From assembly GCF_964340395.1 (NCBI RefSeq), contig NC_135552.1, forward strand, positions 12,178,194 through 12,242,193: a stretch of DNA of 64,000 bases, read 5' to 3'. The notes beneath the pieces were generated by a model. That model was not told the DNA's origin. It worked only from the letters and a program-made list of their open reading frames with translations, and did not search any database. Origin of the DNA: Glandiceps talaboti. Lineage: Eukaryota > Hemichordata > Enteropneusta > Spengelidae. Within the stretch, counting starts at the first letter, position 1. Every line of letters begins with the position of its first letter. The position numbers and the translations under genes are program-made. Positions 35,001-45,699 of this stretch are shown here, piece after piece.

Positions 35001-36954
35001 GCACCAAGTAAGGATGGAGGATGTTGTTGTTGTTGTTGTTGTTGTTGTCCACCATATTGCTTTCCAGACCAACCTAGCAAGAAACCCATGACTTTGATTA
35101 TAATATCCATTTACATGTAATATCATATGTAAAGATACAGTATGTTGATATATAATTATAGAATACCTGGAAATAGGGATTAGAGGTAGTTGACTAGCAA
35201 ATACCTGAATTCCTGTATGTTCCATATATCAATTTAAATATGTATAAATAGTCTAGAGACTATCTGTGGCTTTGAATCTCTTCTCACATCTAGCTCAACG
35301 AGGTCCTGAGATGAAATTTCAAATTCAACTAAAGCCATCAACACAGTCATTAACATCATGTGTTCATTAATCAATCACAGAATTCTACCCAATAAGAAGT
35401 CAGTGTGTATTGGGGCATTTACACAATGTCCTAATATGGTACATTTGTCATATTAGGACACTTCTTATACACTGTTTACATTATTGTAACACTTGGGGGA
35501 TTTACTCATTTGTACGAACAACTTTTGGTTCCAGATTTTTGGTTCCTGATTTCGCGATGGGAAAGAGAGATGATGAGATTTGAAGCCAAAGATAGCCTAC
35601 ATGAATGTGTATGACATTGCATACAAAATGACCTTGTTAAATAGACAGTATCTTTTTTTAAAGACAAAATAAAGAGGGAACTGTATTACACAGGTATATT
35701 TATGCTAATGATGGTAACAGCACTAAAAAACCCACTGATAATGTAACAAGTTTTATTTCCCCACACTAGATTTACCCTTTAATTGCCATACTCACCTCTT
35801 TGTTGCTGCCCTCCTCGACCTCCCCCTCCTCTTCCAAACTGACCCCTTTGGTTTCCCCCACCTCCTCTTCCACCTCTACCGCCACCACCTCGCCCTCGGC
35901 CCCTGTCAGATCCTCCTGAAGTCCTCTGAAACTTACCACCTGTGATTAATTCAAGATTAACAAACAATTCAGTATTTTAACAAAAACTGCAGTTTTACAA
36001 GTCCAGTGTATTTTTTGAATGGTATGGCTGCTGCGACAGTACGTAATTCTACTTTGAACAAGTACATTCTGTGGTAGTTATAATTTGCAGGTATGTACAT
36101 GGCCTCATTCAAACAGAAAACAGATGGGCATATATCTCTGAAAAAAAGCAAGACTTGGTCAAGAAAGCACAGAAAACTCCTTTTCTGTTTATTCAGACAA
36201 ATGTATGGAATGTAACAGTTAACTTATTAGTATCCATCTGAGATACATCATAAAATCTTCATGTACTTTACTGTACACTTTAACAAATGAAGTAAATTTG
36301 AAGACAAACTTTGAAACCAATACTGGCAATCTATCAAAATCTATATAAATGTATTAGTTCTTGGCTAGATTACATCAGCTGTAAGTTTGTCATCAGTTAT
36401 TTGTTACAGTAATGTAACTGTAGAATGTGTGAGATGAAAACAAGAGAAGTTTGGATGAAGAATATTACACGCACCAAACAAATGGGAGCTAAGACCACTT
36501 ACCACCATCTTGCTGGTTCATGGGTCTTTTGCCTTGGGTACTTCTTTCTTGTTGTTTGTAGAATGGATTTAGTTCCACTTTCACCTGGATTTCTTTTCTA
36601 CCATGCTCTTCTTCTACTTTCTTGGCAGCTTCTGATAACTTGGCTGTCATTTCACTCTTTTTCAGGTCTCCAAGTGGACCAATGAGTTCTTTGTGGTGTT
36701 TACGCTTTGGAGATGAAAAGTTTACTTCTTTATGATAAGCAAACAAGCAAAAAACATACATAGATAAATCGATACATACATAGCTACATACATACATAGA
36801 TACATACACAAATTTCCGAATTTGTTTATATGAATAAAGATTATTATTATTATATGCACATATACATACATACATAAGTACACACATACATACATACATA
36901 CATACATACATACATACATACATACATACATACATACATACATACATACATACA

Positions 36955-36986
<32 letters not shown>

Positions 36987-36992
36987 CATACA

Positions 36993-37026
<34 letters not shown>

Positions 37027-38799
37027 CATACATACATACATACACACATACATGCATGCATGCACACACTAACAACCACAACACAAATAAACACATAAAC
37101 AAATAAATATATAAATAAAATAAATAAACAAAATATCTTACCAGATATGCTAATCTGTGTTTAGTTCCAACAACATGAGATATAATAGTTCTTGGATCAC
37201 ACTTAGTCTCACATAAATCACATACATAACGTTCCTCCATGGATTCATCTTCCTTCTGATGTTCAACTACATCTTCCAATCCTGTAAAAGAAGCATAAAT
37301 GTAAGAATTTCATCTACATAAATAATAGATATCTCATCAAACAATCTCTGCAAAAAAAAGTGATAAAATCATAAGAAATCGCTAACACTGAATTATTATG
37401 TAAATTGGTTTATGATGAGGTAACAAGTACTTAGTAGTAGAGAGTAAGTCATGACTTACAACCAATATTTGTGAGGACTCAATCTTCATGATCAATTTTT
37501 TTCCTAACCCAGCAAGACATAAATCTCTTCCTCAAAGACATGAAACATATATCATTTGAAAAGTGCTTTAAATATCTACTTAAAAAAAATTCTTTATCCT
37601 TAATTTACATTTAATTTGTTTGTGCATAGAGATCAATACGTCTTTCCAAAATTTGCCATGGTGTCGCTCTGCCTCCTGTCTGTGTGTAACTTGGGGGTAT
37701 ACATGGTATATGTTACTTGGGTTAATCATAGAGCCCTGCTGTTTCCTCGATGACAAAAAACATGCCTTATTTACACTTCTTCAGAATACCAAGGGACAAA
37801 GCTTTTCATTAACATTACTATGAGGTGATGATACCCTCACTTTGAGTGAGGGCACTGTAATCTCAACTTCTAGTTTGCAGTCTGGAATGGCCTATTAGAT
37901 ATTTCCAAATATCTTTCATGGTTTGGCCAAGGAAAATATGAGTGACCCAAGGGGCCTTGTCACCACGAGTTGATAATTTAGTATTTTTTGGCTGAATGAA
38001 GAAAATCATTGGGAATCATAGTACTGTAAGCATAATATGTGAAAAAATAATGGTGATTTTATATAATAGTACATTTTGATGACTCAATATATCGAGCATT
38101 GCAGAACCAGTGACATAGAGGCAAGTTGTATGACATAGAATGACCAAGGTATGCAGTCAGCCTGGCTTGTATGCAGTATAAACATCCATGACAGAATTTC
38201 AGTAACTGTACAGGGTCAAGTACACACTCACCTAACAATGGTTCTTTTATCGTTGCAAGTTTGGTTGTCAACTTGGCTACCTTCTTCTTCTTGGCTCTGA
38301 TGTTTTTCACCTTTGGTGCTAGTAAACAAAGGAAAAAATTATCAATGAATGGTATAGGTAAGAAATTCAAAAAGACATATTTTCCCATGAATGTATCATT
38401 TTCTACTTTTTCATGAAATATCTTCATGATAGCGGAGAAAAAATCAAGTACATGTCCATTTATCTTTTAAGTGGACATTGGTTTTAACCATATATACAAT
38501 ATATACATGGTTTTTAAATTGGCATAAAGCACATTTTCTCAATATCTCTTTTGAATTTATTGTTTATTTTGATGTCACAATTTAATGTGACATCTACGAC
38601 ACAGAAAATGGTCCTGATAATTTTAAAATATTAGCTGAGATGAAATTTGTATAAATTTCTGTTGAGTTTGTTGTCCTCTAAATCATAGACAATAGAAGAA
38701 TTTATCATCTATATCTGTATGATCTCGAGGACACATGTCCCTTTGCCTACGCGCTATAGAAATTTGAAATTGACAGACTCCACTAACATAATTGTTTTA

Positions 38800-38851
<52 letters not shown>

Positions 38852-39047
38852 CTACTATAAACATGTATGTATGTGTGCGTATGTCTGTCTGTATATATGT
38901 ATGTCTGTCTGTCTGTCTGTCTGTCTGTATGTATGTATGTATGTATGATGTATGTATGTATGTATATACCTTAGTATAGTCTTAACCAATGAATGACAGA
39001 TTAACTGTATCAGTAGCCAATGAGGAACTGGCCATATCTTTTGCAAT

Positions 39048-39090
<43 letters not shown>

Positions 39091-39163
39091 TGTGTATGTG
39101 TGTGTATGTGTGTGTGTGTGTATGTGTGTGTGTGTATGTGTGTGTGTGTATGTGTGTGTGTGT

Positions 39164-39227
<64 letters not shown>

Positions 39228-42200
39228 ATTCATGTACATGTGTATATGGCATATACATAGATGTTTTTTTACTAGTTTCTATTTCTATGTCTGTTTCTAT
39301 CAACATTGACAATAGTTGGAACACCATTTTCACAATTACAATTAAAAGTAATTTTCCATGCCTTTTTTTCAAGTGAAAAATCACAAAATCCTAATTGCTT
39401 GTGAAAGCCTTGGCATCATAACTACTTTCAAATATAAATGAAGTCCTGAACTGAAATAACTTTTGAGACAATTTGTTCAAAATGGCGTGCCACACTATTA
39501 CCAGTGGGAAATGTCAATTTCTTTTTTTTTTTGCCTGCCAGAATTTCCAGTTTCACTCACTTGGAGTGATACATGGAAATGACAGAACAATATTTGACAC
39601 ATTTTGAAGATATTTTCGTCAGTGGTTTTTAAGTGTTTTTGTTCAGTGCAATATAGGTAAAGTTTACTTGAGTTAACACGATCATTTCACTCAGTTTCCA
39701 AAACCAAAATTATGATGAATACGAGATAGCACAAATGCTACCAGAATTCTTCCTTCACTTTGTTACTATGGTTGTACAACATTAACAAAAACACTGGATT
39801 GACACAAGCAGCTTACAAAACCACTGACTGAACTCCATACTTATCTGTGTTTATGTTAAGTTGTATTCCAAGGGAGATTTTGGAATGTTCTATTCACAGC
39901 AGAATATTCATTGTCTCCAGCGAGACTGGTGACATCAGAGAGTTTCTCACTCCTGCAGACCAAGCACTATAATCTTCATTCAGATTACAGGGCTATTTAC
40001 CCTACCACCCCCAATTTCCCTGTACAGTGGTACAGTCCCACTGTTTTTTGATGTTTGGGGCTGTCCACCTTACATGAAAATGGGGATGATCAGGTTCAAG
40101 GACAAGATTTCAATTGAATCAAATCTTGTCTACTCACCACCAATCAAGCCATTGGCAACATTCTACAAGGAAAAGAGAGTTACAATGCTGGTTAGTTGAT
40201 TTTCCACAACACCAAGACACATACATGTTTCCATTTGAGGAATGTGCAACTGCTAGCATTTCAATCAGACCATCTAAATACATATAACAGCTTTCATTAT
40301 TTCCAGGATAGGTAGAAGTGTGCAGGTTGAAATCTTCAACTGTTGTTATTTAGATGGTTAGATTAAAATCCATTGCGTATTGCATATATAGACTGGTTGC
40401 CAGTAAAGACCACCAATTATCCATGGGTTAAGTTATACAGTAATTATAGTATTAGAGTATAGTTATTACCTGTTCTTTCACAGCTGATTAGTTTGTTCCA
40501 TAATTCTCACAGTACAATTGATTACAATGTTCTCCACACAAAACAATAAGTCATGGTGAAATGCACGACAAAAGAATGCATTGTTATGTTAATAATTTAA
40601 TAATAATAGTAGTAGTTTGAACCATACTACTATATAAGGAAATATGGAGAACTTTGTAAATATACATGGAGAATAAACTAATACAACTTGAAAGTTTAAT
40701 AAATATTATTATACCCATTATTGGTGCTTTTTGTGTGGCAGACAATAATACACCAGATTTTTTTTTCAAAGTTAAACCTTTCAACTTGGTACATTTTGAA
40801 TTACAATGGATATAACACATATGCAGTTCAACAATGCTAAAAAGTAGAACTCCATGTGTGTTAGAACCCTTGTAATTAATTTCAACTACCAAGTTGATGA
40901 ATATTTTTAGCCACTGGTGCATTTCACCAGTTTGATTTTTGTGGTGACAGAGATAGGAAATGTCACATTTACTGCATCTACTCAATTTCGCACCCAGTGC
41001 AAAATTTGGCAAAAAGCAATCCTTGTGTTGGAAATGAACTTTGTGTTATCATCTTGCAATTGTGATAAAGACAAATACATGTATTTCAAACTACTGTATA
41101 TTGACAACCTGTGTGATCTTTCGAATTCTTAAGCAAATGCCTTACAACATACAACCTACATCATGGCAGCTGGGCTCGAATTTAACATGCTAGGTAGTCT
41201 GATTTAGTCCTGTTCACTGTTTCAGCAACAGTCTTCTATTAATGTCCACTGATCTGACAGACTACGACCTTATAAATTTGGTAGTCTATAAACAATGTTT
41301 AGTAATCTATGTACCATGGACTACTGCTAATTTGGTAGTCTACATACAACGTTTAGTAATCTATGTGTCCTGGACTACGGCTAATTTGGTAGTCTAGATA
41401 CAATGTTTAGTAGTCTATGTACCCTGGACTACTGCTAATTTGGTAGTCTAGATACAGTGTTTAGTAGTCTATGTGTCCTGGACTACTGCTAATTTGGTAG
41501 TCTAGATACAATGTTTAGCAGTTTATGTACTCAGGACTACTGCTAATTTGGTAATCTAGATACAATGTTTAGTAGCCTATGTGACCTAGACTGTTGCTAA
41601 TGTCAAATCTACATGCCCTGGACTACTGTTAATTTCGAGCCCTGCATGCACCATGTATGTTCTAGTAGTGCTGTTGGAATATCTTATTTTTACACAGGAT
41701 TTAATTTCTGTGATCCCAGTTTACTCTTTCTATAAATATTTTCCATACAAATCTCAAGATAACAGTGAAAATTACACAAAACAAACATTCTGTCTCCAAA
41801 GCAAATTAAATCCCTTGAAAATAAGAAAATCCAGAGATGCTGTACTTTTCTCAGTCAGTAGGCATACTAACCATGACCAAAGTGTTAGTCATATTCTTAA
41901 ACATCATTCCTTTTATTCTGATTTCATAATGAAAACTTGTGTAACCTGTATCCAGGTATTGATACTGATTTGGGCATTCAGTATTAAATTTCATGTTAGG
42001 AAAGCAAACACAAAATCTTGATGTGGCATTTGCCAAACCTTGACGTGACAAATGCCTGTAGACCAGCTATCGCTATAAATCATCAATCTGATTAAAATCT
42101 AATCAAGAGAGGGTTGTTTAGCTTTAATTACCTTATGTCATGCTTACTCAATCTAATGTATTCTACTTTTCGCGATTACTTTTTGGCTTTCACATTAGTT

Positions 42201-45200
42201 TCTTTTTGTGAACGCTTGTTACATACATCTTACACATCTTCTTGTTCAGATTTTAATCAGATTGTGCTGTGATATGAAATAAGGATTTGACCTATGACCA
42301 GTGAAACTTGAATGTTGTGGTTCAAGGCTGGCATAACAGAGAGAAGTACAGTGGATGATATAGTGATGCAAATGAATAATGATAGCAAATTCACTTACAC
42401 AATATCAAAGAAACCATACAAGGAAACCTTGCTTCACAATCACAGGCAAGTTAACCAAAAAATGCACTTCTCACAAGTGTCTCCTCTACAGTACAGATAC
42501 TTATGAATTACTGCATGTATGATCTTACTCTCTATAACTTTCCGATATTTCTGCATTACGTGTGATTCTGGGCATTTGCTTTTCAAAAATACATGCACAG
42601 GATCAACAAATGTTGATCTGTTAAACCTGAAGTTAACACAATGCTATACGTGAAGCACTGTAAGCCAACATGTAATTGCTGGATTCTAGAGAATATGGTT
42701 TGATGTTTGTGTATATTACATTTAATAAGCTGTAATAAATGCGATAGTGACACAGGTGACAATTTTTAATTCTCTGTTTCTCAGCCTGAAATTTTACCAT
42801 CCTGATGCACAGCAAAACTTGGCTTTATTAAGCATCAGAAGTGGTAATAAGGCCTCTTCCAGCTACCATGTTTATAGGGAACACTTCTGATTTATGTGAA
42901 AACATGCACACTGTTGACTTGTATTATGAAAGTGCTAGCTTTCAGGACAAATATGTCATTTCACTGTTTACATATATTTTATTCACACAAGGTTTCCTTA
43001 TATGGTATGCACAATACATACAAAACATTTGCAAAATACACTATTTTAGAGATGTAGTTGAACTTTTAAAAATAGTGTAGCAGTGTTTGCTTCATCAAGA
43101 ATATATCAATATGACTCTGAGGTCATTTTGAATTGTATGCCATAAATAATTCTTCTAGAAGCAGTTGGAATTTGATTGAAAGTAACGCTCAAATTAAAGC
43201 CATTTTTAATAGGAAAAAAAATGGCATAAGTTTTTTCCAGTCTGCCTGTTACAATCAGCATACTCTGGGTGACGGAAGTAGTTAGGTTGATTCACAATAT
43301 GCCAATTAACTGCACATGTCGAACAGTGAGTTTGTGAGAATGAATTACCTTCTTGTGTCGAGCTCCTTTTATATGTTGTTGGTAGATGAATTCACCTGTA
43401 CACTTGGCATCACATATCTACAAAGTAACATTACAATATTGACTTGATAAATGTTTTAGGTATAAATTCAACTAAGAATAGGGTAAATGTGATGCAATCA
43501 CCATGCAGAAATTCCCCAAAACAACTGAACCCATGTCAAGAGCAGTTTCACAATTTAAAAGTTGAATTAATTGAAGTGTTATTTTTTCGTCCAAAATCAT
43601 ATGTAAGTTGATAGTACTAATCAATATATGTGTACTAAACTAAAAGGTAGAAATAAGTCTGACTGGACTTTTTCTTAACTTAGCTAGGGACTGAATCTTC
43701 CCCTTTATTTTGTATAATCCAATGCAAAATTTGAAGATCAGTTTTCATGGTTGTTTACTTAGCACTTACTCCTACTCTTATTATTATTCTGTTGGAGAGA
43801 ACTGACTCAACATTTCATCATTGCTGACTTTTTAAAAAAAAATTCCCCACAGCACCAACATCAAAGATTGACGTGTAGGTTTATAGGGAAAGACTGAAAT
43901 GAGCATGACACCTACCTTGCAGTAAAATTCATCAGGGAATTGAGGTTTGCCAGTTGCTTCTCTACGCTTCCCACCAGCCTCACCATCTGTGCCTTGTGTT
44001 GTATCTTCACTTGCACCTTGTCCACTCCCCTCTCCTGATTTACCTTCAACCTTTGGTTTGTTTACATCAAGTTGCTGAGTATCACCAGTATTATCGGCAC
44101 TAACACTACCATATGCCTATGAGATGTAGACGCAAATTATACATAGCAGTCAGTGTGGATGTCATTCTACTGGAAGATCATAGGATGTCATTGGCAGTAA
44201 AAATAGTATGATACAAATATTAATTTACATTGAGATTATGTCTATAAACAATATCATCACAAATGATACATTTCCAACCAAAGAAGAAATGACAGAACTG
44301 GAGACCCATTGATGACGAGGAGAGCAGTCTTCTTGAAATATTTGGGTTAGCACTGTATAGTTTGCAATATTGTTGTATGTAATTACATGATATTTTCTTT
44401 GATTCATGGAAAGATTGTCTTGAATCTTGGGCTTTAGTATGCACATTTTCAAGTTTCAATCAACGCAGAATTATTCTGTAGAATTTTGAAACACAAATTA
44501 TGCATATATTCAAGGCAATTATGAATTGTTGAGATATTCAAAGAGTAGTCCTGCTTGCATACGTAGTAGTCAAAGAGTAGTCCTGCTTGCGTATAATGTA
44601 TATGTTTTCTGTCTGAAATTTCTGTATATATCTGTTGATTTTTGTTTCTTGAAAGTATTTTTGATGTGTATATTTTTTAAGACTTTTAATTGTCTCTCAT
44701 ACTCCCATTGAAAGGGGTCGTAGAGTAAATAAATAAATAAATAAATAAAATACGGAGTAAGTCGTCCCTTCCTTCTCGTTAAGGGTCGTGTCAGTAATCT
44801 AGACCCATGCACCGTCTGCAAGCAGGACTATTCAAAGAGTTGAGTTGTACCATCATGTACATTGAAGCCACAATGTGTATGACTTGTGATTAATACAAAT
44901 TGTAGGATGAATATTTTTATTACCCATATTATGTACAAATTAAAGAGTACGGACGTCTGTTCTCATAGTCGTACAAGTAGTGGTTTTAAGTATGTTAAAC
45001 GTATAGTTTCTAAATAACGTCGTCCTAGGGTTTTAAGAAGTGTAAAGCTCGTGGGTAATATGTATTTTCAGAATAAAACAAGGAACTTACTTCTGTACCA
45101 CCAGCAGCGGTGTCTTTGTCATCGCCAACCGTTGGAATAGGGTGTGGGTTATCGTCGCTCAGTTGACTTACTTGCCCATGGTCATATTCAAAGGAAACAC

Positions 45201-45228
45201 TGTTTTCTGTAGAAAAATTAGTGTACAT
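32009..45228 (-). CDS. Unnamed protein with two U1-type zinc fingers and RGG/Gly-rich tail
   Basis: Thirteen exons (minus): 45091-45228, 43916-44116, 43349-43417, 40138-40162, 38232-38318, 37142-37281, 36503-36704, 35796-35939, 34728-35073, 33834-34023, 32990-33064, 32285-32392, 32009-32107. All joins keep frame, 607 residues. Finger 1 is C112-C115-H128-H134 (FYCKICDAKC...HIKGARH); finger 2 is C194-C197-H209-H215 (YVCDLCETKC...HVVGTKHRLAYL), one residue shorter between ligands. Spacing fits the U1/matrin-type RNA-binding fingers. Between them is a Lys-rich stretch (RAKKKKVAKL). Then a charged helix (AKLSEAAKKVEEEHGRKE, about 240-260), an RGG box (about 295-335), an eight-Gln run, a Gly run, and a C-terminal helical LTQALLNYRLRNVPAE ending HDHNHGM. 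This suggests a nuclear RNA-binding protein. I do not recognise the orthologue; AKAP8/ZNF326-like proteins are a loose comparison. Confidence 0.82.
33220..33621 (+). repeat. '67-bp unit' repeat: degenerate head plus 4 tandem units
   Basis: TTGATAGCAG-type anchors at 33354, 33421, 33488 and 33555, exactly 67 bp apart. The units contain AGTAATCAATACAAGTGTAC and AAATAAGTCTGACTGGACTT. Upstream lies the family head (CAGAGGCTTTTCCAATAAAC, then AAAAGTTGAATAAGTTTACG). In intron 10 of the zinc-finger gene. Confidence 0.88.
36745..37060. repeat. (CATA)n tetranucleotide array
   Basis: About 300 bp of CATA/ATAC repeats with small interruptions filling most of intron 6 of the zinc-finger gene. It produces long spurious Cys/Met/Tyr/Val ORFs on the minus strand that run into true exons 6 and 7; these are not protein. 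Confidence 0.97.
38801..38966. repeat. (TG)n and (GTAT)/(GTCT)n microsatellites
   Basis: A 44-bp TG run followed by GTAT and GTCT tetranucleotides. Just left of it (38747-38772) GCTATAGAAATTTGAAATTG resembles the 3' end of the LINE fragment at 60.6 kb, so this may be a LINE-tail-derived microsatellite. Confidence 0.9.
39047..39226. repeat. Long (TG)n microsatellite with TATG interruptions
   Basis: About 180 bp of TG dinucleotide with regularly spaced TA interruptions, in intron 4 of the zinc-finger gene. All overlapping Cys/Val or His/Thr ORFs are artefacts. Confidence 0.97.
41167..41645. mobile_element. hAT-like MITE (CAGGGCTCGAAATTAAC family) with internal minisatellite
   Basis: Ends GCTGGGCTCGAATTTAACA and TGTTAATTTCGAGCCCTGC are near-perfect reverse complements. 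The interior has expanded into about six 54-bp units (AATTTGGTAGTCTAGATACA, then ATGTTTAGTAGTCTATGT and a CCTGGACTACTGCT end) from 41275 to about 41598. A second copy without the expansion is at 52057-52330. Intron 3 of the zinc-finger gene. Confidence 0.7.
43545..43680 (+). repeat. '67-bp unit' repeat, single-unit copy
   Basis: Head AAAAGTTGAATTAATTGAAG then CAAAATCATATGTAAGTTGA and one unit with AAATAAGTCTGACTGGACTT. Intron 2 of the zinc-finger gene. Confidence 0.8.
44546..44830. mobile_element. TIR element, 285 bp, 9-bp target duplication
   Basis: Perfect 13-bp inverted ends TAGTCCTGCTTGC / GCAAGCAGGACTA flanked on both sides by the direct repeat TTCAAAGAG (44537-44545 and 44831-44839). 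The left end plus flank is itself repeated at about 44570. A short AAAT run lies inside. A 9-bp duplication is typical of Mutator-like elements. No ORF. A partial relative (CACCGTCTGCAAGCAGGACTA-type end) is near 56392-56412. Intron 1 of the zinc-finger gene. Confidence 0.85.
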
Positions 45229-45320
45229 GGTGCCACTCTCTAAAATTTAACGCTAAAACGAGAATAATGGGGGTATTTTGAAGTTATTCCAGATGAACAC
45301 CAGAGTATGGAGCTAAAGCG

Positions 45321-45329
45321 ACGCCATTT
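45321..45329 (-). promoter_or_regulatory. YY1-like motif upstream of the zinc-finger gene
   Basis: Minus strand AAATGGCGT about 95 bp upstream of the ATG at 45228, the same arrangement as in USP40. Suggests the transcription start lies near 45330-45350. Confidence 0.35.
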
Positions 45330-45593
45330 GTAAGACCCTATAAGCTCGTGAGAATTCTTCAAGCAAAGAAGACTTGGTTTCAGATAGTTAAAAGGTCCTT
45401 TTCTGTTTTAGTACCTATATGCTGTTGACCCGCATAACAAATTTTAGTTCCAATACTATAGAAATACATGTCGAAGTCAGTATAATTGAAATGAAAACGA
45501 AATAACAGCAATTTTGACGAAAAAAAAATACAGTGGGTTATATAACATAGCTTATTATTTAAGTACACATTATTTTCATCTCAAAATAAGTGC

Positions 45594-45666
45594 GCCTCGT
45601 TAGCGCAGTAGGCAGCGCGTCAGTCTCATAATCTGAAGGTCGTGAGTTCGATCCTCACACGGGGCA
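45594..45666 (+). tRNA. tRNA-Met (CAT), elongator type
   Basis: A 73-nt cloverleaf: acceptor GCCTCGT pairs with ACGGGGC (one G-T), discriminator A; D-arm TAGCGCAGTAGGCAGCGC; anticodon loop CTCATAA with CAT at 45627-45629; T-arm GTGAG-TTCGATC-CTCAC. It is nearly identical to the animal elongator tRNA-Met as I remember it, and lacks the initiator features. No intron. Internal A and B boxes are intact and a Pol III terminator follows, so it should be functional. It lies about 370 bp upstream of the minus-strand zinc-finger gene. Confidence 0.97.
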
Positions 45667-45671
45667 CTTTG

Positions 45672-45678
45672 TTTTTTT
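45672..45678 (+). terminator. Pol III terminator of tRNA-Met
   Basis: Run of seven T starting six bases after the tRNA 3' end. Confidence 0.85.
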
Positions 45679-45699
45679 CTCCTCCTCTCGAATTTTTAT

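Noticed and set aside
34728-35073. Gln and Gly runs suggesting repeat artefact rather than coding exon
   Set aside because: Kept as coding: the reading frame continues across both splice junctions into RGG and DRYGG-type sequence with conserved phase.
35427-35460. Perfect 12-bp inverted repeat TGTCCTAATATG / CATATTAGGACA
   Set aside because: Too short and isolated to call an element or RNA; may be chance in AT-rich DNA.
44570-44821. Minus ORF of 83 codons inside the 44.5-kb element
   Set aside because: It reads through the AAAT repeat and terminal repeats of a non-coding MITE; no transposase motif.
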